A DNA stretch of 64,000 nucleotides from Chryseobacterium sp. (GCF_008014695.1 NZ_VOXE01000001.1:702528-766527); one strand, 5' to 3'; numbered from the stretch's first letter, positions 51,217 through 60,647 are shown. Numbers and translations are program-made. Notes: generated by a model from the letters alone, not told the origin.

Positions 51217-52254
51217 ATGAAAAAAATAAGCATCCTTTCACTGGACGGCGGCGGGATCCGAGGGATCATCTCCTGCATTATCCTGCGGTATATTGAAGAA
51301 CAGCTGCAACAGCAGGATCGAAGTGATGCCAAACTGGGAGACTATTTCGATCTCGTAGCCGGGAGCAGTACGGGAGCGCTCATCGCTTCTATTATCCTTT
51401 GTCCGGATGAAAACCGCAAAGCAAAATATTCGATACAGAAAGGACTTGAACTTTACTCAGAAAAAGGAGGCAGCATTTTTCAGGTTTCATTCTGGGGAAA
51501 ACTGATCAATCCTTTCGGACTCTTCAATGAGAAAATTTCTGAAGCGCATCTGGAAAACAATCTTCACGAATTCTTCGGAAAGCTGGAGCTGAAAGATTTC
51601 ATCAAGCCCTGCCTCATTACCAGTTACGACATCGAGAACCGAAGGGCCAAACTCTTCAATTCGGCAAATGCCAAAGAAAGTACCGATAATTTCCTGGTCC
51701 GGGATATCTGCCGGGCTACCTCGGCGGCACCTACCTACTTTACACCGGCACGCATCAAATCGCTGTATGGACAATATTTCAGCCTTATTGACGGAGGCGT
51801 ATTTGCGAACAATCCGGCGCTTTGTGCCTATGCGGAGGCCAGGAAAATGCCCTTTGCCGAGCTTCTCAGGAGCAACTTGAAAGTTGACTATCCGGGAGTC
51901 AACGACATGATGATCCTGTCCATTGGGACCGGGGCTGAATCCAGACCTTATTCCTACGCCAAACTTGCAGGGGCGGGAAAAATTGGCTGGGTATCCCCCA
52001 TCATTGATATGCTGATGTCGGCCAATGCGGAAACGGTGGATTATCAGCTGGAGCAGATGTTCGGGACCTTGGGAAACAGGAACCAGAAGAATTATTACCG
52101 CCTGAATCCTTCGCTGAAAAACGCTTCCTCTGCAATGGACAATGTGAAGAAAGCAAATATTGAAGCGCTTATTCAGGCAGGGTTATGCTTTGTTGATGAC
52201 CATAAGGGATTACTGAATCAAATTGTACAGAAACTGATCCGAAACAAATTATAG
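51217..52254 (+). CDS. Patatin-like phospholipase
   Basis: The 345-residue lipase has ILSLDGGGIRGIISCIIL (oxyanion GGGxRG), LVAGSSTGALIAS (nucleophile Ser, GxSxG) and FSLIDGGVFANNPALCAY (catalytic Asp in DGG). Patatins cleave phospholipid acyl esters; in bacteria they are membrane-damaging effectors or CBASS effectors. No cyclase or other CBASS gene is beside it. It has no signal peptide. It lies between the M15 peptidase and the 1255-residue gene, which raises the chance of an effector role. Confidence 0.9.
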   Translation: MKKISILSLDGGGIRGIISCIILRYIEEQLQQQDRSDAKLGDYFDLVAGSSTGALIASIILCPDENRKAKYSIQKGLELYSEKGGSIFQVSFWGKLINPFGLFNEKISEAHLENNLHEFFGKLELKDFIKPCLITSYDIENRRAKLFNSANAKESTDNFLVRDICRATSAAPTYFTPARIKSLYGQYFSLIDGGVFANNPALCAYAEARKMPFAELLRSNLKVDYPGVNDMMILSIGTGAESRPYSYAKLAGAGKIGWVSPIIDMLMSANAETVDYQLEQMFGTLGNRNQKNYYRLNPSLKNASSAMDNVKKANIEALIQAGLCFVDDHKGLLNQIVQKLIRNKL

Positions 52255-52610
52255 ACTGCAGGTAAACATTTTATAAGCATATAAATGAATACCTATATTT
52301 ATAAGCCATTGTGCTTATACACGTAAGGAGTGGGCTCCGTAAAAACCACTGAAGATTACTGATTAAACAGGAAATCCCTATTTATTAAAATAAAAAAGAT
52401 TCATGTTTTAAATGCGACGGTTTCTGTCGCTTCTACTCTATAGTTTTGCTTCAGAACAAACAACACAAAAATACCAAGATGAAAATGGATTTCAAAAATT
52501 AAGGTGGACATCCGAGCCGGACACCACCTTAAAAAATAAAGGCTAAAATGAACCTCCCTGCAACAAGAGTTTCAAAAACTTAACATCTATAACAGACAAA
52601 TTTACAAAAA
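52255..52610. other. Intergenic region before the 1255-residue gene
   Basis: Contains an inverted repeat (ttaaggtgg ... ccaccttaa, 52499-52532) with an A-run after it, which would be a T-run on the minus strand. A 44-codon frame (52412-52546) overlaps it but lacks support. Confidence 0.45.
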
Positions 52611-55600
52611 ATGACCACAAATACCCAACCCTCACAAACATTATTCAGATTTGTGAGCTTAAGAAGTCCGCAGCTTTCCGATGATCAAGGACAGGACAAA
52701 AGATTTATTTTTGCTCCAGACCAGCTCCGAAGCACCCATTTTTACCAGCATGTCCTGAGCCACCCCGGCGAAACCAAAAGTGTTTTATTAAAAAATTATG
52801 CAGTAACATATGAACAGTCCGGAGAATGCATCAGAACCCAAAACGAACTGCAAACCAACTACCCAGTTCTGTATGAATTTGCGACGTGGGTGGCCCGAAA
52901 CAGAACAGATTACAATGATGATGAGCTAAGGGAAAAGGCTGACCAGCTGAGAAGGAGCTTTCCGCCTGACCAACCGGAGGTACATCTGCTGCTCTGGAAC
53001 AATCTGATTTACCAGGCCGTTACCCAAAAAAACTTTTATATTAAAGAAACGGTTATGCACATGCTTCTTGCGCTGCAAATTGCCCTTCATATTGACCAGC
53101 CAGATCTTCGTACAGCCGCTCATGCAAGAGTGGTACTGCCAAGAGACCTGATGATGGATGATGATGGTGTTTTGCCGATCGGCCTTGCCTCAAGACTTCC
53201 CGCAGAAAACACAGGCAGCCGGTCCTACCCATCTGAAAGTATGGTGAAGCAGCAGAAAGTTGCTGAAGCCAAAGCCCTTCTGAGCCGGTATGAGAAACTG
53301 GAAAAAGATCTTTATTTAACCGAAAAAAAATACCGTAAAGCATATCAGCAGGAATACCAAGCTCAAAAAGATCAGCATCAGGCCGAAATCCAGCCCATTA
53401 TTGAGCAGTACCAGCAGGATATTGAAAATGAAAGAATTAAGTACTGCGGAGTCAGAAATCCCGAAATCCCTTATCATCCTGAAGACCCGTGCAATCAGCC
53501 GGCTGAAATTCCGTTTCCGAACCTTCCTGATTTTGCATTTGAATTCAGGCCAGAAGTTGAAGGAAGTGATTTGGAAAGTTCACTGCCTGCTCAAAGCGTT
53601 GAGACCATCCTGCAACTGCTCGGTCATGACTTCTCAGGTGGAGAAATACCCGGCGGAGAAGTGATCAATCAGCTCCTGGCTGGAAGAGATTCTTTCACCG
53701 AAATGCATGCACTTATCAAAGAAGGAAGGGATCTCGCTGGCAGGATTATTTCCGAACATACCGACGACAATGCGGATACTTTTACGAGTATTGGAGGGGT
53801 GCTGCTTCCGGTCTCCAGGATTGAAACGGTTCCCTTTATGTATCAGCTGTGCTCAAAAACAATCGTCAGGATGACAAGCATCGACCTCTCCCTGGATGTT
53901 CCCGACGCTTCCTGGGATGTTATCGGTGCGGCATATACCGCAAATTTAAATAGCGGGGCGCTCTCCGGTACCTACTTTGTGAAAAACAGGGTTGGCAACA
54001 GGATCTTCCTTAACAATTTATTTGCAACAGCTGCCACCGACGGCGCTTACTTTCCCCAGACAGGAAGTTTTACGATTGATATTCAACTGACTTTCTCAAA
54101 CGGGAAGACCACTTCATTTAATGTACCCATCGACAGCCTGAAACTGTGCTATTCATCGTCCTTTGAATTTACCTATGAGACGGAAGATCCGGCCAGCGAA
54201 CCCGAGGATGCGTTTATTCCATCAGGATTTGGTTTCCGGCAAATCGGTATTGCCGATTATCTGAAAGTCGAGCAAAGTACACATGCATATGTAGAGGGTG
54301 AAGTGGCTCATATTGAGAATGTGATGGCCCGCGAATACCGGGAGAAATCTACGAGAAGGCTGCGAAGAAGTGAGAATACAACCACTTCCTCTTCTGATAC
54401 TGAGAGAGAAACACTCACCGACACCACAAGCAGTACCCGCTTTGAAATGCAGTCGGAAATCGCGAAGATGCTGCAGGAGGCCACCGATGTGAGCACTTAT
54501 GGAAACTTCGGATTAACCTGGGGTACAAAACCAGCCAGTTACAGCATGAATGTAGGGGCAACTTACGCCCACCACTCCTCGAAGGAAGAAAGCATCAGAC
54601 AGGCGGTGACCCAGGCTCAGGAAATCACTGCACGGGCACTGGACCGTGTCGTGACCAAAGTTCATGAAGAAAGAACGGTAAAAATCATTGAAGAGTTTGA
54701 AGAGAATAACCGCCACGGCTTCGACAATACCAAAGGGAACAAACACGTGGTAGGCGTATTCCGATGGGTAGATCAACTCATGAAAAACCAGATTTATAAC
54801 TACGGGAAACGCATGATGTTCGAATTCATGGTTCCGCAGCCTGCCAAACTTCACACTTTGGGTATGACAATGGATCAATCTGCCCATCAGACCACGTTAG
54901 TAAAACCGGCAGATCCGCGTGAATCTTTAACCATGCCGATGAAAGATTATTCGGCCCTGGAAAATGAAGCCGTTTTAAAATACTGGTCGGGTAAATATAA
55001 TGTGGAGCTGGATCAAAAGCCTGAGAATGAAATAAGGGTTACCAAATCGATAAGCGTAAGCAACGGGGAAATTGCTTCAGAAATGACTGCAAAATCTGAT
55101 TCCATTGATGTTCCGGAAGGCTATACTACCAGCGGCGGCTGGCTGAATATAAGCCATTTCTTTCACCCGGACCGGTTTGAATGGACGCACATCAGCGCAA
55201 CGGTAGGCGACTTTTACAGACTGATTGGAAGTCCATGGTCCCATATTGTAATGGATCAGTCTATTACGTTTAAAAAGAAATATTCAGACAAGGTAGGTTT
55301 CGCTTTCGAGAGCAGTGACAGTGCCGGAGTGACCATGAGTGTATCACTGGACTGCACGATTACACCGGAATTGAAGAACCTGTGGCTTCAAAAAACCTTC
55401 CATGCAATAATCAGCGCTTACGAAGATGCCCTGGCCGAATACACCAGCAAACTGGCGGAGGAGCAGGCCACCGGTATAGAGATCAAGGGAAGCAATCCCG
55501 GTTTTTACAGACAGATCGAAAACATGATGCTCCGCAAAAACTGCATCTCGTATATGATTGACCGGACGACAGATTCTACACACGGGTACGGGATGTCGGG

Positions 55601-56378
55601 ACTCACTGCAGGCAGTGCGTTCACCGATTATGAAACGCAGCTCACGGCAAGACTGGATCAGTATACCGCCTTCCTGAAATTCATGGAGCAGGCTTTTGAA
55701 TGGGAAAACCTTTCCTACAATCTGTACCCGTATTACTGGGCGAACAGAACGGAATGGGTGAATCTTTATCAGGCTGAAGACACCGATCCCCTTTTCAGGG
55801 CTTTCCTGCAAAGCGGTATGGCGCGGGTAATTGTCACGGTTCGTCCGGGATTCGAAAATGCGGTACAGCTGTACCTTGCTACCGGAAAAATATGGAACGG
55901 CGGGGAAATACCGGTAATCGGTGATGAACTGTATCTTTCTCTTGTGGATGAATTGAGAGCACCAAAAGGAGAAAAGCAGGGCAAAGCGTGGATCACCCGC
56001 CTTCCTACCCCGCTGACGATTTTACAGGCAGACAGCATCGGGCTTACCGTGGAACATGCACTTCCGTTTACAGATGAAAATCCGGATGAGTTCGAAATCC
56101 CTTCGGAAGTGATTACCGAAAGTCATTTTGAGCTGGAGACGGATGTACTTCTGGAAACTGGAAACGGAACCGCAGACCGGATTGCGTTATCGGGAGATCA
56201 GCTGGCATTATATTCAGGAAATGAACTGCTTTCCACTCTTCCTATCGGTGATTTGGTGAATGCAGAGCGCCAGGCAGACAATCTCGTATTGCAGGATGAT
56301 CGTATTATGCTGAAGTTTCACGATGAAGAGATTGCCAGTATTCCTCTTGAAGAACTCAAGGCAAGGATGGGAATATAA
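52611..56378 (+). CDS. Large protein of unknown function, upstream of the polymorphic toxin
   Basis: The 1255-residue protein starts MTTNTQPSQTLFRFVSLRSP and has no signal peptide or membrane helices. Residues ~210-280 form a long charged coiled coil (KALLSRYEKLEKDLYLTEKK, QEYQAQKDQHQAEIQPIIEQ). A Ser/Thr/Arg-rich patch (MAREYREKSTRRLRRSENTT) follows near residue 570. The middle (VGVFRWVDQLMKNQIYNYGK) and C-terminal beta-rich parts give no family I know. Placement between patatin and toxin, on the same strand and followed by a terminator just before the toxin start, suggests a part in delivery, binding or structure for the toxin; that is inference only. Confidence 0.7.
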   Translation: MTTNTQPSQTLFRFVSLRSPQLSDDQGQDKRFIFAPDQLRSTHFYQHVLSHPGETKSVLLKNYAVTYEQSGECIRTQNELQTNYPVLYEFATWVARNRTDYNDDELREKADQLRRSFPPDQPEVHLLLWNNLIYQAVTQKNFYIKETVMHMLLALQIALHIDQPDLRTAAHARVVLPRDLMMDDDGVLPIGLASRLPAENTGSRSYPSESMVKQQKVAEAKALLSRYEKLEKDLYLTEKKYRKAYQQEYQAQKDQHQAEIQPIIEQYQQDIENERIKYCGVRNPEIPYHPEDPCNQPAEIPFPNLPDFAFEFRPEVEGSDLESSLPAQSVETILQLLGHDFSGGEIPGGEVINQLLAGRDSFTEMHALIKEGRDLAGRIISEHTDDNADTFTSIGGVLLPVSRIETVPFMYQLCSKTIVRMTSIDLSLDVPDASWDVIGAAYTANLNSGALSGTYFVKNRVGNRIFLNNLFATAATDGAYFPQTGSFTIDIQLTFSNGKTTSFNVPIDSLKLCYSSSFEFTYETEDPASEPEDAFIPSGFGFRQIGIADYLKVEQSTHAYVEGEVAHIENVMAREYREKSTRRLRRSENTTTSSSDTERETLTDTTSSTRFEMQSEIAKMLQEATDVSTYGNFGLTWGTKPASYSMNVGATYAHHSSKEESIRQAVTQAQEITARALDRVVTKVHEERTVKIIEEFEENNRHGFDNTKGNKHVVGVFRWVDQLMKNQIYNYGKRMMFEFMVPQPAKLHTLGMTMDQSAHQTTLVKPADPRESLTMPMKDYSALENEAVLKYWSGKYNVELDQKPENEIRVTKSISVSNGEIASEMTAKSDSIDVPEGYTTSGGWLNISHFFHPDRFEWTHISATVGDFYRLIGSPWSHIVMDQSITFKKKYSDKVGFAFESSDSAGVTMSVSLDCTITPELKNLWLQKTFHAIISAYEDALAEYTSKLAEEQATGIEIKGSNPGFYRQIENMMLRKNCISYMIDRTTDSTHGYGMSGLTAGSAFTDYETQLTARLDQYTAFLKFMEQAFEWENLSYNLYPYYWANRTEWVNLYQAEDTDPLFRAFLQSGMARVIVTVRPGFENAVQLYLATGKIWNGGEIPVIGDELYLSLVDELRAPKGEKQGKAWITRLPTPLTILQADSIGLTVEHALPFTDENPDEFEIPSEVITESHFELETDVLLETGNGTADRIALSGDQLALYSGNELLSTLPIGDLVNAERQADNLVLQDDRIMLKFHDEEIASIPLEELKARMGI

Positions 56379-56394
56379 AACACCCTTCAACATT

Positions 56395-56421
56395 AGGCAG
56401 AGCATACTGCTCTGCCTTTTT
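56395..56421 (+). terminator. Strong terminator just before the toxin start
   Basis: aggcagagca, loop tac, tgctctgcct, then T-run. It ends 22 bases before the toxin ATG, so toxin transcription needs readthrough or a separate signal that is not visible. Confidence 0.85.
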
Positions 56422-56442
56422 AACTTTAAAATAAATACGACA

Positions 56443-58638
56443 ATGCAAACCATATATTTTGAGGAGAAAGATGCAGCGAAACCCACCCGCTACACCTCCC
56501 CCTCTTTTTTTAAACCGAACGCAACAAACCGGATGGGAAAAGATATCCGTGGCATGAAGGGTGTGAGCCCACTCGTAACTCAAAAATTTTACAACCAGGC
56601 ATCCGACGATCTCCTCAGTAAATATTTTCCGGATAGGGAGCACATACAGAAGGGCAACAGTAATCTCATACTGGATGCCGTGGATGAAACCAAAAACGGT
56701 TACGTTTTTCAACGGAGTGATTTTTTTTCGGACAAGAACAGGGATGGCAAAATCAATGCGGATGAAGAATTAGCTTTCAAGCTGTTGTTATTCGTTTCAA
56801 CAGATGGCAACAAAGTGAAAGAATGTTATGAAGTGGTGAAGCCTGCCGATGACGAAATTATCCTTTTCCTGGAAACTGATTCGGATTCTTTGAGTGGACA
56901 AAAACTATTTGGCAGAATCTCGCAGAAAATAAGAAAGACTTATGTAGATACATCTACGGGAAAATTATACAGTACCTTCTTTGACGGCGATATCATAGAA
57001 ACGGTTCAAAAATATTTGAGTACGGCAAGTAAACCGATTATTGAAGAGCTTTTAGTGACCGGATATATTGCTGATAAAAGTATTACAGCAGATTTTTTTT
57101 CAGGACTTAGATATCTGCTTATGGCATTATCGGCACCGGGAAAGGCTTTAGGATGGGTCGTAAATAAGCTCGGAGAAGAATTTGATTCCTTAAAAATACC
57201 GGATGAATTTTGGGATACTGAAAATGAGAACTATTCCTTCAAAAAAGAAAACATAATAGAAAACCTAAGCATCCCACCAGACCAGCTGGCTATCCTGAAA
57301 AATCTTTTTACAGATAAAAGCGGATTTAATTTAGCAGACATAACCCCGAAAATGCTGGACGATATTATCCTCAACCAGATTGCGGTCATAGAATCTTTTG
57401 TCGGGAAATATAACAGCTATGTAAAAACCGAGATCGAGGATATTTTCAAAACAGTAGAGCTGCCAGAGATGGAAAAGGCAACCGATGATATTGCCCAAGC
57501 AATCGCTCTAATCTGTGGGGTCTGGAACGGACTGGTAGATTTTGTCTCTTCTGCTTTAAAATTTATCGGAAGCCTTCTGGAAGCTCCGTTTGACATCAGC
57601 AAAGATGTTCAGCATACCTTGGAGATGATAGACAATTTTTGGGATATTTTGAGAGACGGCGTGCTTTGGAAGAACCTGAAAAATGCTATAAATGTAGGGA
57701 TGAAAGAAATGGCAGCATATCTGAAAGACAAACCCACCGGCGATATCAATTGGGTGCGGGTATATTACGTTGGCGGTTTTACCATTTCATTTGCAGCCAC
57801 ATTTTTTATTCCCGTTGCAAATGCTGCTAAAATATCTAACTTAGGAAAAGTTGGAGAAATTTTGGCGGAAATACAAAATAGTTTATTCCAAACTGCTAAA
57901 TTTGTAAAGCTTCAAACTGCAGAAGCCTATCAAAAAGCTATCAGAGCATTACAGGAACTTTTAGAAATGTTTGCTAAAGGCGGACCACAGCTAAAGAACT
58001 TTGTAGATGATGTCTTGAAGAAATTAGTTGATTGGTTTTTAAAGAATAAGAAATCCGTTGAAGGTTGGGCAAATAAAATAAAACAATATTTATCTAAAGA
58101 TGAAAAAACAGAAGAATTCTTTAGAAAAATTGATAAAAAGTTTAATCCAGTAGGAGAAGAAATTTTATCAGCTAATAAATTGAAAAATCTAAGACGTCTA
58201 TTAAAAGAGACCTTTGATGTTACCATACAATTTGTAGATCAAAATCCTGCATTAAGGGCAAAACTAAAAGATTGGACAGCAAGAAGAGTAGCAGGTTCTT
58301 TTAATATGGTAGAAGGAGTAATGTATTTGCGGAAAAGCGTAACAGCTTATACGGCACAACACGAAATGTATCATTTGAAATTATGGTATAAAATGACTAA
58401 AGAATTTCCAGAATTACGGCCACTTTTTGAAAAAACTTTAGGTTTTGAAAATCGATTATTTCACGAAGAATATGTTTTAGCACAGTTTATGAAAAATCCA
58501 AGTAAGTGGAAAGAAGCGGATTTATTAAATGACTTAGCAGAGATAAATAGATTAAGAGAATTAAAAGATTTAAATAAAGTAGATTTAGAATATTTTAAAA
58601 ATTGGAATTTAGAACAAGAATTATTAAAATTTAATTAA
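56443..58638 (+). CDS. Polymorphic toxin with C-terminal zincin metallopeptidase domain
   Basis: Start MQTIYFEEKDAAKPTRYTSP at 56443 (the longer frame from 56323 overlaps the terminator). The ~731-residue protein has an EF-hand-like loop DKNRDGKINADE at 97-108, a helical middle and a hydrophobic segment (YYVGGFTISFAATFFIPVAN, ~residues 445-465) that may insert in a membrane. From residue ~486 comes FVKLQTAEAYQKAIRALQEL, then KGGPQLKNFVDDVLKKLVDW, the segment repeated in every downstream cassette. The last ~150 residues are the toxin: TAQHEMYHLKLWYKM with HExxH at 640-644 and HEEYVL downstream as further zinc site, matching the zincin-type polymorphic toxin domain. No signal peptide. Confidence 0.85.
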   Translation: MQTIYFEEKDAAKPTRYTSPSFFKPNATNRMGKDIRGMKGVSPLVTQKFYNQASDDLLSKYFPDREHIQKGNSNLILDAVDETKNGYVFQRSDFFSDKNRDGKINADEELAFKLLLFVSTDGNKVKECYEVVKPADDEIILFLETDSDSLSGQKLFGRISQKIRKTYVDTSTGKLYSTFFDGDIIETVQKYLSTASKPIIEELLVTGYIADKSITADFFSGLRYLLMALSAPGKALGWVVNKLGEEFDSLKIPDEFWDTENENYSFKKENIIENLSIPPDQLAILKNLFTDKSGFNLADITPKMLDDIILNQIAVIESFVGKYNSYVKTEIEDIFKTVELPEMEKATDDIAQAIALICGVWNGLVDFVSSALKFIGSLLEAPFDISKDVQHTLEMIDNFWDILRDGVLWKNLKNAINVGMKEMAAYLKDKPTGDINWVRVYYVGGFTISFAATFFIPVANAAKISNLGKVGEILAEIQNSLFQTAKFVKLQTAEAYQKAIRALQELLEMFAKGGPQLKNFVDDVLKKLVDWFLKNKKSVEGWANKIKQYLSKDEKTEEFFRKIDKKFNPVGEEILSANKLKNLRRLLKETFDVTIQFVDQNPALRAKLKDWTARRVAGSFNMVEGVMYLRKSVTAYTAQHEMYHLKLWYKMTKEFPELRPLFEKTLGFENRLFHEEYVLAQFMKNPSKWKEADLLNDLAEINRLRELKDLNKVDLEYFKNWNLEQELLKFN
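57898..57984 (+). repeat. Recombination-tract repeat inside the toxin gene
   Basis: Codons for KFVKLQTAEAYQKAIRALQE and on to KGG. Bases 57911-57984 are identical, as read by eye, to 61033-61106 at the head of the second zincin cassette; the other cassettes carry diverged versions. Confidence 0.85.
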
Positions 58639-58639
58639 A

Positions 58640-58966
58640 ATGGAAAAGGAAAAAATATTATTAGAAAAGTCAAAAAAATTTCTACAAGATGTCAATCGTC
58701 AATATTTTGAAAATACTTTCAAAATCTATGCTCCCCAAAAAGTAAAAGATTTAAATATTGATAAGTTTAATTTTGAAGTTTGGGAAACGATTGTCAATGT
58801 TCCAGATGAGCAGTTTGGTGGGCAAAGTCCATACTTTATTTTCTTCCGGAATGATACATTAGAGCCTTTTATGTTTCATGATAGTGGTGCAGAAGGAAGA
58901 ACTCCTAATTTGGAAATCCTACAAAAGAATGGAAAATATGAGATAGGTGATGAATGGAAAGGATAA
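58640..58966 (+). CDS. Immunity protein for the zincin toxin (candidate)
   Basis: The 108-residue protein (MEKEKILLEKSKKFLQDVNR) starts one base after the toxin stop, the usual place for an immunity gene. The ending ILQKNGKYEIGDEWKG and the middle WETIVNVPDEQFGGQSPYFI resemble NGKYEFEMIQ and WEVVVFVQEDQFPDKEEYSI of the gene at 61862, which follows the second zincin cassette. The shared pairing supports immunity to zincin tips. Family not recognised. No signal peptide, so it acts in the cytoplasm. Confidence 0.75.
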   Translation: MEKEKILLEKSKKFLQDVNRQYFENTFKIYAPQKVKDLNIDKFNFEVWETIVNVPDEQFGGQSPYFIFFRNDTLEPFMFHDSGAEGRTPNLEILQKNGKYEIGDEWKG

Positions 58967-58978
58967 ATAAGTAATATT

Positions 58979-59004
58979 AAGCAGTCAGAAATGACTGCTT
59001 TTTT
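58979..59004 (+). terminator. Cassette terminator 1 (GCAGTC type)
   Basis: aagcagtca, loop gaaa, tgactgctt plus T-run. The same hairpin recurs after most immunity genes and is followed at once by the cassette head. Confidence 0.9.
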
Positions 59005-59011
59005 CGTATAA

Positions 59012-59323
59012 ATTTTCAAAGTTCAAACTACCGAAGCTTATCAAACAATAAGCAAAGCATTGATGAACTTATTTGACCTCATTAAAGCGGGCGGACAAAA
59101 GCTAAAGAACTTTGTAGATGAAATCTGGAAGAAAATAGCGGATTGGTTTGTGAAGAATAGTAAATTAGTGAGAAAAATTGCTAATGTTACTAATGAGGAC
59201 GATTTATTAAAATTAGCAAAGGCTAATAGGATAAAAGTTTTGGCAGAAGAACTTCAGACCGTTATCAAGCTTACAGGCGGTAAAAAAGATTTGGTGGAAG
59301 GTATTTTATTTTCTTTATTATGA
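59012..59323 (+). pseudogene. Orphan toxin-tip cassette 2 (start-less)
   Basis: The frame opens after a stop and reads IFKVQTTEAYQTISKALMNL, KAGGQKLKNFVDEIWKKIAD, WFVKNSKLVRKIANVTNEDD, LLKLAKANRIKVLAEELQTV. The first ~60 codons match residues 486-545 of the full toxin; the remaining ~45 are unique and too short for a full toxin, so the tip is probably truncated. One base is missing in the head (aaattttc against aaatttgtc). A TTG at 59060 is the only near-start. The following gene is its likely immunity. Confidence 0.7.
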
Positions 59324-59361
59324 ATAAATAATTGAATTATTTAAATAGCAAAATAAATATT

Positions 59362-59688
59362 ATGAATTTAAAAGAATTTAGTTATGACTCAATAAAATTT
59401 GGAATTGGGTTTCCTTTTTATGGAGGATATTGGGCGAATGATTTAGAAAAAATTATTAAATCAACTATTCAGCCCGATAAATTTGAAAGAATAGATAAGA
59501 GTGTAACCTGGAATTATTCAGAAATTGATTTTAATATTGAAAAAGAGAATATTAAATTTAAATTAGAAATTAATGAATATGACGACATTTCATTAATTCT
59601 TCTAAATGAAGACATTGAAGAATCCAAGCAAAAACTTCGGGATTGGGCAACAATAATTGCTACGGAAGTTGAAAAATTGAAAAAATAA
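59362..59688 (+). CDS. Candidate immunity protein 2, copy A
   Basis: The 108-residue protein (MNLKEFSYDSIKFGIGFPFY) begins at ATG 59362. It is acidic and has no signal peptide. An almost identical copy lies at 62577 after the same (decayed) tip. Family not recognised; the position directly after a tip and before a terminator supports immunity. Confidence 0.7.
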   Translation: MNLKEFSYDSIKFGIGFPFYGGYWANDLEKIIKSTIQPDKFERIDKSVTWNYSEIDFNIEKENIKFKLEINEYDDISLILLNEDIEESKQKLRDWATIIATEVEKLKK

Positions 59689-59695
59689 AAATAGG

Positions 59696-59720
59696 AGCAG
59701 TCAGAAATGGCTGCTTTTTT
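59696..59720 (+). terminator. Cassette terminator 2 (GCAGTC type)
   Basis: agcagtca, loop gaaa, tggctgct (one G-T pair) then T-run. Confidence 0.88.
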
Positions 59721-59725
59721 CGTAT

Positions 59726-59901
59726 AAATTTGTCAAAGTTCAGATCGCAGAAGCTTATCCAAAAGCAAGCAAAGCATTGATGGAATTATTTAAATATTAA
59801 AAGAAAAATAAAATTGTGCCATCGGAGATGAATTTGTAATAGAAACAGATGAAACAATAAAAGGAACAGCCCGATTAAAGGAAAAATTAAAAATAAAATA
59901 G
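59726..59901 (+). pseudogene. Orphan cassette 3, internally deleted
   Basis: It has the cassette head (FVKVQIAEAYPKASKALMEL) and then jumps to the tail of the ART frame (attaaaagaaaaataa) and on to the deaminase remnant (gtgccatcggagatgaattt), from which the Cys core is also missing, ending in ARLKEKLKIK, stop. Against the fuller copy at 62941-63474 it lacks two internal blocks. Not functional. Confidence 0.75.
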
Positions 59902-59903
59902 TT

Positions 59904-60377
59904 ATGAATATAGAGTATATGACTCAAGTAAAAGAAAATCCCGTTTTAGAAGGATTTAAGAACAGAAGTTTTTCTTTAGATAAAATAAAGCAAATTGAAC
60001 AAAAATTTAACCACGGAAAAGAATTCCCCAAAGCATTTAGAGAGTTTTTGTTTTTAGCAGGAGATTTCAACAATATTGCCTTTGACGGTATTGACGGAAT
60101 CGAAGAACTCCAAGAATATGCTAAGGAAGATTTAGAAAAAACAAAACAAAAAGTAGATAAACCTTTTTTTGCTTTTCATGTTTATGATGGTCTATATAGT
60201 GTGATTTTTTTGGACGAAACCAATGAAGATCCAAAAGTTTATATGATTGACCCTTTTGAAGCATTAGAAGGAAGTACATTAATTAGCATTCCTAAAGGTG
60301 GTTTTAAAGAAAATTACACATTTACGGAACTCGTTAATGAAAGCATACGAAGAATAAAGGATAATATTTCTTTTTAA
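59904..60377 (+). CDS. SMI1/KNR4 (SUKH-type) immunity protein, copy A
   Basis: The 157-residue protein has FSLDKIKQIEQKFNHGKEFP, KAFREFLFLAGDFNNIAFDG and a later VYMIDPFEALEGSTLI, the SMI1/KNR4 opening and fold. This superfamily is a common immunity partner of secreted nuclease and deaminase toxins. It follows a deaminase-type remnant both here and in copy B, so it is probably immunity to that deaminase. It is intact while its toxin has gone, as expected if it still protects against siblings. Confidence 0.82.
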   Translation: MNIEYMTQVKENPVLEGFKNRSFSLDKIKQIEQKFNHGKEFPKAFREFLFLAGDFNNIAFDGIDGIEELQEYAKEDLEKTKQKVDKPFFAFHVYDGLYSVIFLDETNEDPKVYMIDPFEALEGSTLISIPKGGFKENYTFTELVNESIRRIKDNISF

Positions 60378-60381
60378 TTTT

Positions 60382-60412
60382 AACCGCTTCAAACGAAGCG
60401 GTTCTTTTATTT
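60382..60412 (+). terminator. Terminator after SMI1 copy A
   Basis: aaccgcttc, loop aaac, gaagcggtt then T-rich tail. Repeated exactly after copy B. Confidence 0.88.
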
Positions 60413-60418
60413 TAAACA

Positions 60419-60629
60419 ATAAAAAAGGTCAACACAGTAGCAGAAATTGGTGCAGAAATTGCAAGAGGAGTATCCATTTTATCAAGAATTTTAAGTGGGC
60501 GGGGAAATAAAAACAGTTGATGAACTCATTGATTGATTTTTTAGGAAAGCATCCCAAAGTGTAATGGCGGAAGATTTGGAAAAGGAAGGAGTTGACGTAA
60601 AAAATATTCTTGTAAATGATGGTTTTTAA
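60419..60629 (+). pseudogene. Decayed toxin fragment
   Basis: Codon stretches KKVNTVAEIGAEIARGVSIL, SRILSGRGN, then in another frame GEIKTVDELID, and finally SVMAEDLEKEGVDVKNILVN, DGF, stop are joined by frameshifts. It looks like the broken end of a toxin tip; no cassette head is left. The next gene may be its immunity. Confidence 0.5.
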
Positions 60630-60647
60630 TTTTAAAATATAACAAAA

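Larger units (their letters stand above)
59010..60430 (+). repeat. Duplicated toxin/immunity block, copy A
   Basis: Cassette 2, immunity 2, cassette 3 remnant, SMI1 and terminator occur in the same order as at 62227-64000. The copies flank the second zincin cassette. Confidence 0.8.

Noticed and set aside
51217..52254. Patatin as a CBASS effector (CapV)
   Set aside because: No cyclase, Cap2/Cap3 or other CBASS gene is nearby; only a lipase is supported.
52412..52546. 44-codon frame MRRFLSLLLYSFASEQTTQK
   Set aside because: Looks weakly like a signal peptide, but it crosses an inverted repeat and has no other support.
56323..56442. Longer toxin start at 56323
   Set aside because: The extension runs through the end of the previous gene and a strong terminator; MQTIYFEEKD at 56443 is a better start.
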